A stretch of 64,000 nucleotides of DNA from Asticcacaulis sp. AND118 (GCF_020535245.1 NZ_CP084910.1:534501-598500), one strand, 5' to 3'; counted from the first letter of the stretch, positions 44,722 to 53,527 are shown. Program-made: numbers and translations. Notes: generated by a model from the letters alone, not told the origin.

Positions 44722-44895
44722 TATCCGGCGGCCCGATACCGTTTCCTGTCTCTTCCCCCCAACTTCCCCGGCTATGGGAGGGCGGTGGCTTCGGCCGCCG
44801 CCCTTTCTTTATGTCCCGCTTACATTCAGGCCTTAGAAACCCAGCGATTTCGTGTCCCAATTCCCGCGTTGGGGGTTTTTAGGCGGGGCGGTTTC

Positions 44896-45252
44896 ATGTA
44901 TGGTTTTACTATGGATATCGATGATGCCGTAGTCGCCTTGTTCGCCCTCGCCCATCCGGGCCGGTTGGAAGCGTTCCGCACCATCGTGCGGGCCGGACCT
45001 TCCGGTATGCCCGCCGGGGAGATCGCCCGCGCCATCAAGGCCCCCGCCAACACCACCTCGACCCACCTCAGCATTCTGACGGGGGCGGGGCTTCTCAAGG
45101 CCTATCGCAGCGGCCGCTCGATCATTTACAGCGCCGAACTGGCCCATTTGTCGGGTCTGGCCGATTATCTGCTGAACGATTGCGCGCAGGGCCAGGCGGA
45201 GGCGTGGAGTCAGTTGACAATGCCGGAGCCGGGGAACAAGAAGACCGCCTGA
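44896..45252 (+). CDS. ArsR-family winged-helix regulator
   Basis: 118 residues. The wHTH is typical: ALFALAHPGRLEAFRTIVRA, GEIARAIKAPANTTSTHLSILTGAGLLKAYRSGRSIIY (core NTTSTHLSILTGAGLL). The ELCVCDL metal site of ArsR repressors is absent, so it may sense another signal or use the single C-terminal Cys. GGCGGGGCGG precedes ATG 44896; ATG 44911 is an alternative. arsC follows after 24 bases and is a likely operon partner. Confidence 0.88.
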   Translation: MYGFTMDIDDAVVALFALAHPGRLEAFRTIVRAGPSGMPAGEIARAIKAPANTTSTHLSILTGAGLLKAYRSGRSIIYSAELAHLSGLADYLLNDCAQGQAEAWSQLTMPEPGNKKTA

Positions 45253-45276
45253 TTTGCGCGTAATCTTAGAGTTTCC

Positions 45277-45654
45277 ATGTCCGACTTTTCGCCCGACTTC
45301 CCGGTTGTCATCTACCACAATCCCCGTTGCTCCACCTCGCGCGCCGCCTTGGCGCTGCTGACCGATAACGGCTACGCGCCGCAGGTGGTCGAATATCTGA
45401 AAACCGGCTGGGACAAGGACACCCTGAAAGCGCTGGCCAAAGAGGCGGGCGGGCTGAAGGCCCTGCTGCGCGCCAAGGAGCCGCTGGCCGTGGAACTGGG
45501 GTTGAAGAGCGCGACCGACGCCGTTCTGCTCAAGGCGATGATCGCGCATCCAATCCTTGTCGAGCGCCCCATCGTCTCGACCCCGAAGGGCGCGGTCGTG
45601 GCGCGACCGATGACGCAGATCAACGCGGTGCTGGACAGAGTGATCGCCGAATAA
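45277..45654 (+). CDS. arsC: Glutaredoxin-linked arsenate reductase ArsC
   Basis: 125 residues. The active-site Cys is in YHNPRCSTSRAALALL; the Arg residues of the arsenate site are in HPILVERPIV and VVARPMTQINAVL. It reduces arsenate to arsenite with glutathione/glutaredoxin; some members act on other substrates. No arsenite efflux gene is adjacent. A strong terminator overlaps its stop. Confidence 0.93.
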   Translation: MSDFSPDFPVVIYHNPRCSTSRAALALLTDNGYAPQVVEYLKTGWDKDTLKALAKEAGGLKALLRAKEPLAVELGLKSATDAVLLKAMIAHPILVERPIVSTPKGAVVARPMTQINAVLDRVIAE

Positions 45655-45655
45655 A

Positions 45656-45687
45656 AAAAGCCCTCCGGACGGAGGGCTTTTTCTTTG
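45656..45687 (+). terminator. Rho-independent terminator of arsC
   Basis: AAAGCCCTCCG and CGGAGGGCTTT around GA, with TTTCTTTG behind. An A-run ahead makes it usable from both sides. Confidence 0.93.
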
Positions 45688-45703
45688 ATTTTCGTGGCGC
45701 TTG

Positions 45704-45825
45704 GAGCGAGATGATTTAACGTGGACACATCATCTCGCTCTCAGTTTTTGAGTGGTCGCGCCATTTTTCCGAAACGAAGTTCGGCGAAGCCAAAAGGGGT
45801 GCCCACCTTATCGGATTGCGCTCTA
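45704..45825. repeat. Composite double-palindrome repeat (minus orientation)
   Basis: Reverse complement of 25921-26019: GAGCGAGATGATTTAACG...CATCATCTCGCTC, CAGTTTTTGAGTGGTCGCGC, then TTTTTCCGAAACGAAG...GGTGCCCACCTTATCGGATTGCGCTCT. A segment of about 20 bases (GAAACGAAGTTCGGCGAAGC) is extra in this copy. It reaches the cheR stop codon. Confidence 0.9.
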
Positions 45826-46662
45826 GCCGAACTTGCGCGCCGGTTGGGTGGCGCTGATCTGGTTCTTGACATAGAGGCCGCGCATCCCCGCCATCGGCTT
45901 GAACACGTCGGTGATGCCGAGCACGGTTTCCGCTGCGCCCAGGAAGAGGTAGCCGTCGTCGGCCAGCAGCCCGGCCATCTGTTCCAGCACGCGCTTCTTG
46001 GTTTCGAGGTCGAAATAGATCAGCACGTTGCGGCAGTAGATGACGTCCTGACGGCCCATGCTGCGCAGATCGTCGAGCAGGTTCATCTTGCGGAAGCGCA
46101 CGGCCTGACGGATTTTCGGCGAAATGCGCCACATCTCGTCGATCTTCTCGAAGTGCTTGACCATCATCTGGATGGGCAGGCCGCGTTGGACCTCGAACTG
46201 CGTATAGAGGCCGGCCTGCGCCTTTTCGAGGCAGCGCTCGGAAATGTCGGTGGCCAGGATGTCGAGATTGACACGCGGGAACTGCGCGCGGGCGTCTTCC
46301 ATCATCATGGCCAGCGAGTAGGGCTCCTGACCGGTCGAGGCGGCGGCGCACCAGATCTTGATGTCGCTGGTGCGGGCCTTGGCCAGCGCCGGCAGGACGT
46401 CCGAACGGAACTGGTCGAAGGGCGTCTTGTCGCGGAAGAAGAAGGTCTCGTTGGTCGTCATCGCGTCGGTGACGGTGTAGATCAGCTTCTCGTCGCGCTT
46501 GGTGCGCAGCGCCGTCAGCAGCGCGCCGACATTGGCGAAGCCTTCGCGGCGCGCCACGGGGGCCAGGCGGCTTTCGATGAGATAGGTCTTGTCCGAGCCG
46601 AGGATCAGGCCGGAACGTTGCTTGAGCATGGCCGCAAGGTGTTCGGTATCTTCCGGGGTCAT
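45823..46662 (-). CDS. cheR: Chemotaxis protein methyltransferase CheR
   Basis: 279 residues. The N-terminal helical domain has LIESRLAPVARREGF, and the SAM-binding domain has IWCAAASTGQEPYSLAMMM, DILATDISERCLEKA and DVIYCRNVLIYFD, all CheR signatures. It methylates glutamates of chemoreceptors. It overlaps cheB by four bases (ATGA) and is the last gene of the che operon. The stop codon lies in a repeat. Confidence 0.96.
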   Translation of the reverse strand: MTPEDTEHLAAMLKQRSGLILGSDKTYLIESRLAPVARREGFANVGALLTALRTKRDEKLIYTVTDAMTTNETFFFRDKTPFDQFRSDVLPALAKARTSDIKIWCAAASTGQEPYSLAMMMEDARAQFPRVNLDILATDISERCLEKAQAGLYTQFEVQRGLPIQMMVKHFEKIDEMWRISPKIRQAVRFRKMNLLDDLRSMGRQDVIYCRNVLIYFDLETKKRVLEQMAGLLADDGYLFLGAAETVLGITDVFKPMAGMRGLYVKNQISATQPARKFG

Positions 46663-47870
46663 ATGATTTTCTCACCTTTTGCGATGGCTCTGCAGGCCTG
46701 GGCCAGCCCGTCTATGGGTTTTATGAATTCGGCGAGGCCGGCTTCGGCGACCGCGCCGGGCATGCCCCAGACGACCGAAGATTTTTCGTCCTGCACCATG
46801 ACGGTGGCGTTGAGGTCGACCAGCGCCTTCGCGCCGTCACGGCCGTCGTGGCCCATGCCGGTCAGCACCACGGCGACCACGCCCTTGCCGTACAGTTCGG
46901 CGCCGGACTTGAAGAGGGGATCGACCGCCGGGCGGCACCAGTTGACGGGCGCGGTCTGATCGAGGCGGATCGACGGCTGGCCGGGCGTGCCTTTCAGCGT
47001 CATGTGGAAGTCGCCGGGGGCGATGTAGATGTGGCTGCCCTTCAGCGCCATACCGTCCTGCGCCTCGACCACCTTCTGCGGCAGGGCCTTGTCGAGGTGT
47101 TCGGCGAGGATGGTGGTGAAGGTGGCGGGCATGTGCTGAACGATCAGCACGGGGATGCGCCAGTCGGGACCGAGGCCGGCGAGGAAGTTGCGCAGCGCCG
47201 GCGGGCCGCCGGTCGACGCGCCGACCAGCAGGATGTCGCAGCGGCGCGGACCGGCCAGCGGGCGCACGCGCGGCGTGGCGGCGACGTGGCCGAGATTTTG
47301 AACGGGAGAAGGGGTCGGAGCGCGTTCGACGGCGCGGATCGGTGTGACGATGCCGGAGGTCGGCGAGGCCGGGGTGATCGTCGCGCTGGGGGCCGACGAG
47401 CCGGTGGCGGCCGCGGCGGCATTGGGCCAGGCGCGGGTGCGGCCGCACAGGGCGCGCACCTTGGTCAGAAGCTCGTTACGGAAGCCGTCGGCGCCGCCGA
47501 TGCGGGCGGAGTCGGGCTTGGGCACATAGTCCGCCGCACCCAGTTCCAGTGCGCGGATGGTGACCGAGGCGCCGCGCGTCGTCAGGGTCGAGGCCATCAG
47601 AATCTTCAGGCCCGGCTTGGCCGCCAGCATTTTCGGCAGGGCTTCGAGGCCGTTCATGTTCGGCATCTCGATGTCGAGGATCAGCACGTCGGGCTGAAGT
47701 TCCTTGAGCTTGTCGATGCCCTTCTGGCCGTCGGTGGCGGAACCCACCAGCATCATGTCGCTTTCCGCCTCGATCCAGCGGGTGACGAGCCCGCGCACCA
47801 CCGCCGAGTCGTCGACGATCATCACCCGCAGGGGGCGAAGCGATACGGAAGGGTTGGGATTGAGCGACAT
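46659..47870 (-). CDS. cheB: Chemotaxis methylesterase CheB
   Basis: 403 residues. The receiver has LRVMIVDDSAVVRGLVTRWI and VLILDIEMPNMNGLEALPKM; an alanine/proline-rich linker of about 60 residues follows; the esterase triad residues lie in VGASTGGPPAL (Ser), IVQHMPATFT (His) and LTGMGHDGRDG (Asp). It removes methyl groups from receptors when phosphorylated by CheA. The linker is longer than average. Confidence 0.96.
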   Translation of the reverse strand: MSLNPNPSVSLRPLRVMIVDDSAVVRGLVTRWIEAESDMMLVGSATDGQKGIDKLKELQPDVLILDIEMPNMNGLEALPKMLAAKPGLKILMASTLTTRGASVTIRALELGAADYVPKPDSARIGGADGFRNELLTKVRALCGRTRAWPNAAAAATGSSAPSATITPASPTSGIVTPIRAVERAPTPSPVQNLGHVAATPRVRPLAGPRRCDILLVGASTGGPPALRNFLAGLGPDWRIPVLIVQHMPATFTTILAEHLDKALPQKVVEAQDGMALKGSHIYIAPGDFHMTLKGTPGQPSIRLDQTAPVNWCRPAVDPLFKSGAELYGKGVVAVVLTGMGHDGRDGAKALVDLNATVMVQDEKSSVVWGMPGAVAEAGLAEFIKPIDGLAQACRAIAKGEKII

Positions 47871-47885
47871 ACGCGTTACTTGCCT

Positions 47886-48251
47886 TTAAAGGAGGCCGAC
47901 TTCCGAGAACTTGGCTTCCAGAATTTCACCGTCGAACGGTTTCATGATGTATTCGGAAGCGCCCTCGGTCAGGGCCTCGGTGATGTGGGCGAGATCGTTT
48001 TCGGTGGTGCAGAACACCACGACCGGGGCCGTGCCGCCTTCTTCCTTGCGCAGGTTGCGCAGGAAGGTGATGCCGTCCATGACGGGCATGTTCCAGTCGA
48101 GCAGGATGGCGGCGGGCATGGAGGATTTGCAGTAGTTCAGGGCTTCGAGGCCGTCATTGGCTTCGGCCACTTCGAACTGCAGGTTTTCCAGAATGCGGCG
48201 GGCGACCTTGCGGATAACGCGGCTGTCGTCGACGACGAGGCAGGTTTTCAT
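47886..48251 (-). CDS. cheY: CheY-type single-domain response regulator
   Basis: 121 residues. The acidic pocket is CLVVDDSRVIRK, the phospho-Asp is in AILLDWNMPVMDGITFLRN, Thr in VVFCTTENDL and Lys in YIMKPFDGEIL. No output domain. It carries the CheA signal to the motor switch (FliN and FliG). The ATG at 48251 fits the family N-terminus. It sits between cheW and cheB. Confidence 0.94.
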   Translation of the reverse strand: MKTCLVVDDSRVIRKVARRILENLQFEVAEANDGLEALNYCKSSMPAAILLDWNMPVMDGITFLRNLRKEEGGTAPVVVFCTTENDLAHITEALTEGASEYIMKPFDGEILEAKFSEVGLL

Positions 48252-48276
48252 GGCGATTTTTTTTCCTGAGCCCGTA

Positions 48277-48321
48277 AGCGCAATCCGAAAAGTGGGCACC
48301 GGTTTTCGGATTCAATGGCGC
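48277..48321. repeat. Palindromic repeat between cheY and cheW
   Basis: AGCGCAATCCGAAAAGTGGG and CGGTTTTCGGATTCAATGGCGC around CAC. It carries a GATTC site. The element interrupts the otherwise compact che operon and lies 9 bases from the cheW stop. Confidence 0.88.
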
Positions 48322-48329
48322 GCCAAACT

Positions 48330-48773
48330 TTAAGCCGCTTTGAGGTGGGCGGCGTCCAGAAGGGTGTGCGGGTCCAGAACTATCAGAAGTTCCTTTTCCA
48401 ATTGATAAACGCCGACGATAATTTCGGCCCAGCGCGGCGGCAGATTGCCCGGCGGCGCATGGAATTTCTCGTCGTCCAGCTTCAGCACCTCATCGACCGA
48501 GTCGATGACGAGGCCGTAAGAGTCGCCGTGCACTTCGAGGCCGATGGCCAGCGGCTCCGGCGCGTCGGCCGGACGCGGGCCGAGGCCGAGGCGGCGGCGG
48601 GCGCAGACGGCGGTGACGATACGGCCGCGCAGGTTCAGCACGCCGGCGATTTCGGTGCGCGACAGCGGCACGGGGGTCAGGCCGCGCGGATGGAAGACAT
48701 CGTGGACGCGGGCGGCGTCGACGCCGAACAACTGGCCGCCGACACGCAGGGTCACATAGTCACGGATACTCAT
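48330..48773 (-). CDS. cheW: Chemotaxis coupling protein CheW
   Basis: 147 residues, a single CheW fold: YVTLRVGGQLFGVDAARVHD, LTPVPLSRTEIAGVLNLRGR (the classic GVLNLRG), and SYGLVIDSVDEVLKL. It links receptors to CheA. It follows cheA by 9 bases. The C-terminus is LDPHTLLDAAHLKAA. Confidence 0.95.
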   Translation of the reverse strand: MSIRDYVTLRVGGQLFGVDAARVHDVFHPRGLTPVPLSRTEIAGVLNLRGRIVTAVCARRRLGLGPRPADAPEPLAIGLEVHGDSYGLVIDSVDEVLKLDDEKFHAPPGNLPPRWAEIIVGVYQLEKELLIVLDPHTLLDAAHLKAA

Positions 48774-48782
48774 TTATGAACC

Positions 48783-51173
48783 TCAGGCAGCTTCGATGGC
48801 GATTTCGTGAGCGGAATGGTTCTGGCGGCGGGCGTGTTCGGCCAGACCGCGCAGGAGATAGTGGTCGACGTCGAGGATTTCGCAGGCGCGACCGGTGATG
48901 ACGGCGGTGCCGCGCACACCCGGACGATCCGGCGACAGCTCGATTTGCAGGAAGTCCTCGACCACGTCGACGATCTCATCGACCGCCAGACCCATGGCGT
49001 AGCCTTCGCCGGTGAAGACCAGCAGCGGCTGGATATCCTGTTCCTTGAGGCCGTAGGCGTCGGAGACGTTGAGGATCGGCATGAGCTTGCCGCGGTATTG
49101 CAGCGCCGCACGGCCGTCCATGCGCTCGATCTTGTCCGACTCGACATGTTCGAGGCGGGTGATGTGTTCCAGTTCGACCGCCTTCGGCGCGCCGCTGCCG
49201 GCACGGAACATCAGCATGGCCACCTTCTGACCCTGGGCGCTTTCGGCGATGGCGTCTTCGGCGCCTTCATCGGCCTTTTCTTCCAGCATATTCCCGGCAC
49301 GCTCGGACAGGGCGTTCGGGTCGAGGATCAGCACCACCGAACCGTCGCCCAGAATGGTCGCGCCGGAGAAGATGTTGACGTCGCGCAGGATGGAGGCCAG
49401 CGGCTTGACCACGATTTCCTCGGTGTCGAGGACGTCGTTGACGACGAGCCCGTAGCGGCGCTCACCGACCTGAATGACCATGACGAAGGTCGGGTTTTCT
49501 TCGGTGGCGGCTTCCAGTTGCAGCGTCGGCCCAAGCTGGACCAGCGGCAGCAGCTTTTCGCGCAGGCGCAGGACGAGGGCGTCGTTGATCTTTTCGATCT
49601 TGTGCTCGGCGTTCGCGCCCGTGCGGACCAGTTCCATGACGGCGGTCTGCGGCACGGCGAACTTCTGGCCGCCGGCGCCGACGATCAGGGCCGAGACGAT
49701 GGCGAGGGTCAGCGGGATCTTGATGGTGAAGGTCGTGCCCTGACCGGCGATCGAGACCAGGTCGATCTGGCCGCCGATCTGCTCGATATTGGTGCGCACC
49801 ACGTCCATGCCGACGCCGCGGCCGGACAGGTTGGTCACCTTGGCCGCTGTGGAGAAGCCCGGCGCGAATATGTAGCGGTGGATCTGCTGGTCGTTCATGC
49901 CGTCGACTTCGGCGCGGGTCGCCAGCGCCTTTTCGACGATCTTTTCACGGATGCGGCCCGTGTTCAGGCCGCGACCGTTGTCCGAGATGCGGATGACGAT
50001 GTAGCCGCCTTCGTGGAAGGCCGCCAGCTTGACCTGACCGTTGGCCGGCTTGCCGAGCTGGATGCGTTCCTCGGTCGATTCCAGACCGTGGTCGGCGGAG
50101 TTGCGGACCATGTGGGTCAGCGGATCGCGGATCAGTTCCAGAACCTGTCTGTCAAGTTCCGTGCCTTCGCCCTCCATGACCAGGTCGATCTTCTTGCCCA
50201 GTTCGTGCGACAGGTCGCGCACCAGACGGGGCAGCTTCTTCCACGCCGCGCCGATGGGCTGCATGCGGGTCTTCATCACGCTGTCCTGCAGTTCGCCGGT
50301 CAGGGTCGACAGGCGTTGCAACGGGGTGGCGAAGGCCGAGTCTTCGCGGTTGCGCGAAATCTGAAGGAGCTGATTGCGGGTCAGAACCATTTCCGACACC
50401 AGCGTCATCAGGCCTTCCAGCACGTCGACCGACACGCGGATCGACTGGGTGGTGGCGATGCCGCCGTTTTCGTCCCCCAAGGCGGCGGCCAGTGCCCCGG
50501 ACACCGGGGCCTCGGCGGGCTCGGCCTTCGGCGCGGCCGCGACGGGCGCTTCAATCCTTGGGGTTTCTTTCGGGGTTTCCTTGACCTCGGCTACCGCTTC
50601 CGGCTCCGGATCGCTCATCCAGTCGGGGGCTTCGGCGGCGAGGAAGGCGGCTTCCAGTTCGTCGAGCGAAACCTCGCCCGGACGCAGGGTGCGTTCCACT
50701 TCGGGCTTGACGTCGGCAATGACGACTTCGGGGATGTCGGCATTGATCGGACGGTCGGGAACCTGAACCGCCTGGACGGTGTCGATGGCCACTTCACGGC
50801 CTTCGGCCATGGCTTCCAGTTGCGAGATGAGGTCCTGATCGTCGCCGTCAGGCTCGTTGCCGGTCTGCTCAAGGCCGTTAAGGATGACCTTGATGCGGTC
50901 GATCGAGTGCAGAACCAGGGTCACGGCGATCGGCGTGACTTCCAGCTTGCCGTCACGGAAGCGGCCCAGCAGGGTCTCACCCGCATGGGCGACGGCTTCG
51001 AGGCGCGACAGCCCCAGGAAGCCGCAGGTGCCCTTAACCGTGTGAACGAGGCGGAAAATATTGTCGAGCGTCTTCCGTTCCGTCGGATTGGCTTCGAACT
51101 TAACCAGCTCGCTATCGACCACCTCAAGGCTTTCGGCCGTTTCGGTCAGGAATTCGGCAATAAGATCGTCCAC
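48783..51173 (-). CDS. cheA: Chemotaxis histidine kinase CheA with two CheW-like domains
   Basis: 796 residues from GTG 51173 (preceded by GACGGGG). The HPt domain has phospho-His44 in RLVHTVKGTCGFLGL. An acidic P2-like linker spans about 130-260, then the dimerisation segment, the kinase domain (HMVRNSADHGLE, ISDNGRGLNTGRI, GRGVGMDVVRTNIEQIGG) and two tandem CheW-like domains: one from FAVPQTAVMELV to SVVLILDP, the second from KVAMLMFRAGSG to ILDVDHYLLRG. It phosphorylates CheY and CheB. Most CheA proteins have one such domain. An in-frame ATG at 51257 would add 28 residues without family similarity. Confidence 0.95.
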   Translation of the reverse strand: MDDLIAEFLTETAESLEVVDSELVKFEANPTERKTLDNIFRLVHTVKGTCGFLGLSRLEAVAHAGETLLGRFRDGKLEVTPIAVTLVLHSIDRIKVILNGLEQTGNEPDGDDQDLISQLEAMAEGREVAIDTVQAVQVPDRPINADIPEVVIADVKPEVERTLRPGEVSLDELEAAFLAAEAPDWMSDPEPEAVAEVKETPKETPRIEAPVAAAPKAEPAEAPVSGALAAALGDENGGIATTQSIRVSVDVLEGLMTLVSEMVLTRNQLLQISRNREDSAFATPLQRLSTLTGELQDSVMKTRMQPIGAAWKKLPRLVRDLSHELGKKIDLVMEGEGTELDRQVLELIRDPLTHMVRNSADHGLESTEERIQLGKPANGQVKLAAFHEGGYIVIRISDNGRGLNTGRIREKIVEKALATRAEVDGMNDQQIHRYIFAPGFSTAAKVTNLSGRGVGMDVVRTNIEQIGGQIDLVSIAGQGTTFTIKIPLTLAIVSALIVGAGGQKFAVPQTAVMELVRTGANAEHKIEKINDALVLRLREKLLPLVQLGPTLQLEAATEENPTFVMVIQVGERRYGLVVNDVLDTEEIVVKPLASILRDVNIFSGATILGDGSVVLILDPNALSERAGNMLEEKADEGAEDAIAESAQGQKVAMLMFRAGSGAPKAVELEHITRLEHVESDKIERMDGRAALQYRGKLMPILNVSDAYGLKEQDIQPLLVFTGEGYAMGLAVDEIVDVVEDFLQIELSPDRPGVRGTAVITGRACEILDVDHYLLRGLAEHARRQNHSAHEIAIEAA

Positions 51174-51311
51174 TTTATACCCCGTCAGAACACACGTCAG
51201 AACACTGGCGGCCGACCCGGAATGAGGGTCTGGGTCGGGCCTTTGACCTCCCATCATCAGATGGTTTGGTTAAAGGAGTGTTTTCACACGGGGTTTGTGA
51301 GAGGAACTTTG

Positions 51312-52010
51312 TTATTTTTTTGGAAGAACGATTTTAAAGCTCAGCGAATCCGTTTCGCTGACGATATCCAGCGTGCCGCCGGCCTCGTTGACCACACTAT
51401 AGAGCCAGAAGGGCTGAATCCACTGCCCGCTCAGGCCGTCCGACAGCGGCTGGCCGCTGAGGCCTTCGATGGCTTCGGGCTTGAGGCGTGCGCGCGGGCC
51501 CTTTGATTCGGAGGTCAGGACGATGGCGTCTTCGGTCTCTTCGCGGCGCAGTGTCGCCGTCCCGCCGGTCGGCAGGGCGTTGCCGGCGATGTAGCCGAGG
51601 TTCATCAGGGCGCGGGCGGCGGGCTTTTCGAAGACGACAGTGTCATCGATGTCGAATTCGAGATTGGCGCGCATGGTGGAAAAAACGTCCGACAGCGATT
51701 TGTTGAGTTCCCTGGCCGAGAAGGCTTCCGCCGAAGTCGCCGCGCCGAAGGCCACGCGGGCGAAGTGGACAAGGGTGACCAGCTTGGTCGCCGAGGTCTG
51801 GATCAGGTTCACGGCGTCGTCGCGCATATCCTGCGCCGACGGATCGCTGAGCAGGTCAAGGCCGGAAATGATGGCCCCGGTCGGCGAAATGAAGTCGTGG
51901 CACAGCTTGGCCACCAGTTGCGTCGCCAGTTCGTGCGGATTGGGCAGGGCCTTGGCCTCGGCGGCGGTGTCGGAACCCTGTTCGGGCGTCGCAAGCGTGA
52001 GGTCGTCCAT
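51312..52010 (-). CDS. chpT: Histidine phosphotransferase ChpT
   Basis: 232 residues. The phospho-His is in VAKLCHDFISPTGAIISGLD. The C-terminal half has a degenerate HATPase-like shape (FWLYSVVNEAGGTLDIVSET) with no usable ATP motif, as in ChpT. ChpT passes phosphate from CckA to CtrA and CpdR. It lies directly upstream of cheA on the same strand, with 138 bases between them. The divergent neighbour is cysK. Confidence 0.93.
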   Translation of the reverse strand: MDDLTLATPEQGSDTAAEAKALPNPHELATQLVAKLCHDFISPTGAIISGLDLLSDPSAQDMRDDAVNLIQTSATKLVTLVHFARVAFGAATSAEAFSARELNKSLSDVFSTMRANLEFDIDDTVVFEKPAARALMNLGYIAGNALPTGGTATLRREETEDAIVLTSESKGPRARLKPEAIEGLSGQPLSDGLSGQWIQPFWLYSVVNEAGGTLDIVSETDSLSFKIVLPKK

Positions 52011-52330
52011 GGTCTTTTCAGGTCTCTGCGGTTAAGGGGCGCCATCCTGTGGCTGAGGCTGGCAGTTTAGTTCTTATCGAGCCATGTGTGAGGTGATTTG
52101 CCTTATCAGGGAACACCCTTGGGGCTATAATCGGCAAAATTCGCATTTCCGCGAAGCGAGACTGTTTTTAATGCCGGTGATGGCTAAGGCCATAAGACCG
52201 CTGACCCTAAGGCCTATGGTCAGTGCCGGACATCTTTAGTAAGCAGTGTCCCACAGCTTGCCGGTCAGCCCGCACGGGACGCCGCCATTATAGATCACAT
52301 TCCCAGAAAAGCCTATTACGGAGGTTTTCC
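52011..52330. promoter_or_regulatory. Divergent chpT / cysK control region
   Basis: 320 bases. I see the hairpin CTGACC-CTAAGGCCTAT-GGTCAG (about 52200-52222) with a partial copy of TAAGGCC just upstream, and GGAGGTTTTCC as the cysK ribosome site. No GANTC cluster, CtrA box or known cysteine-related riboswitch was recognised. Confidence 0.55.
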
Positions 52331-53317
52331 ATGCCCGACACACAATCGCAAACGACCCAGTCCCGCTATGCCCGCAAGGGCCGCGGCAAGGTGTTCGAAT
52401 CGATCCTCGACACTATCGGCGATACCCCGCTGGTGAAGCTGCCGCGCCTGTCGGCCGAATACGGCGCGAAGGCCACGGTTCTGGCCAAGCTGGAATTTTT
52501 CAACCCGCTGGCCTCGGTCAAGGACCGTATCGGCGTGGCCATGATCGAGGCGCTGGAGCTTTCGGGTCAACTGAAGCCCGGCGGGGTCATCATCGAGCCG
52601 ACCTCGGGCAATACAGGCATTGCGCTGGCCTTCGTCGCCGCCCAGAAGGGTTACGAACTGATTCTGGTCATGCCGGAATCGATGTCGCTGGAACGCCGCA
52701 AGATGCTGGCGCTTCTCGGCGCGCGTCTTGAACTGACCCCGGCGGAAAAGGGTATGCGCGGCGCGGTGAACCGTGCGCAGGAACTGGTCGCCGCTACGCC
52801 GGGCGCGGTCATGCCGCAGCAGTTCGAAAACGCCGCCAACCCGGAAATCCACCGCATCTCGACCGCCGAGGAAATCTGGAACGACACGGACGGCGCGGTC
52901 GACGTGCTGGTCTCCGGCGTCGGCACCGGCGGCTCGATCACCGGCATCGGTCAGGTGCTGAAAGAGAAGAAGGCCTCGGTCGAGATCGTCGCGGTCGAGC
53001 CCGAAGCGTCGCCGGTTCTGTCGGGCGGCGAGCCCGGCCCGCACAAGATTCAGGGCATCGGCGCGGGCTTCGTGCCGGGTATTCTGGATAAGGGCGTGAT
53101 CGACAAGGTCGAAAAGGTGTCGAACGACGACGCCTTCGCCACCGCGCGTCAGGCGGCGCAACTGGAAGGTCTGCCGGTCGGCATTTCGTCCGGCGCGGCG
53201 CTGAAGGCGGCCTTCCGTCTGGCGGCGCAGGACGCCTATGCGGGCAAGACCATCGTGGCGATCATTCCGTCGTTTGCGGAGCGTTACCTGTCGACCGCTC
53301 TGTTCGACGGCCTTTAA
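52331..53317 (+). CDS. cysK: Cysteine synthase A (O-acetylserine sulfhydrylase)
   Basis: 328 residues. The PLP lysine is in FFNPLASVKDRIGVAMIE; the substrate loop is IIEPTSGNTGIALAF, the phosphate loop VSGVGTGGSITG and the C-terminal segment LPVGISSGAALKAA. It makes cysteine from O-acetylserine and sulfide in the cytoplasm. The first 25 residues are an unconserved Q/T-rich extension. ATG 52331 follows GGAGG. It is monocistronic as far as can be seen. Confidence 0.96.
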   Translation: MPDTQSQTTQSRYARKGRGKVFESILDTIGDTPLVKLPRLSAEYGAKATVLAKLEFFNPLASVKDRIGVAMIEALELSGQLKPGGVIIEPTSGNTGIALAFVAAQKGYELILVMPESMSLERRKMLALLGARLELTPAEKGMRGAVNRAQELVAATPGAVMPQQFENAANPEIHRISTAEEIWNDTDGAVDVLVSGVGTGGSITGIGQVLKEKKASVEIVAVEPEASPVLSGGEPGPHKIQGIGAGFVPGILDKGVIDKVEKVSNDDAFATARQAAQLEGLPVGISSGAALKAAFRLAAQDAYAGKTIVAIIPSFAERYLSTALFDGL

Positions 53318-53340
53318 AATCGTGGTCTTTGGGTAATCAG

Positions 53341-53384
53341 TGCGTCGCCGTCGCCTGGCTGTATTTATATACAGCCGGCACCGG
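53341..53384. repeat. GGCTGTAT-ATACAGCC repeat (copy 1)
   Basis: GCGTCGCCGTCGC, then TGGCTGTATTTATATACAGC with the arms GGCTGTAT (53357-53364) and ATACAGCC (53369-53376), then GGC. The copy at 63077-63117 differs at only a few positions. It lies after cysK. Confidence 0.85.
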
Positions 53385-53422
53385 CCGCCCGGTCAAATCT
53401 CACGATTTTAACCTGAGCCTCT

Positions 53423-53475
53423 AAAGTCCCTCCCCTGAACGCCGTCCGGCGCAGCCAAATGAGGGGAGGGACTTT
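53423..53475. repeat. AAAGTCCCTCCCCT inverted repeat
   Basis: AAAGTCCCTCCCCT (53423-53436) and AGGGGAGGGACTTT (53462-53475) form a perfect 14-base stem with a 25-base loop that itself contains CCGTCCGG. It lies upstream of the DUF2336 gene. No T-run follows the full stem. Confidence 0.8.
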
Positions 53476-53527
53476 CCGCCAACTCCCTTTTAACCTCTTT
53501 TAATATCTCGCTAGGCATAGTGCGCGC

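Noticed and set aside
48807-51506. 899-codon open frame antisense to cheA
   Set aside because: The sense strand encodes an unmistakable CheA. The antisense frame is a by-product of codon bias, with no domain or ribosome site.
52011-52330. Riboswitch upstream of cysK
   Set aside because: No SAM, SAH or other known leader pattern could be recognised; only a short hairpin is present.
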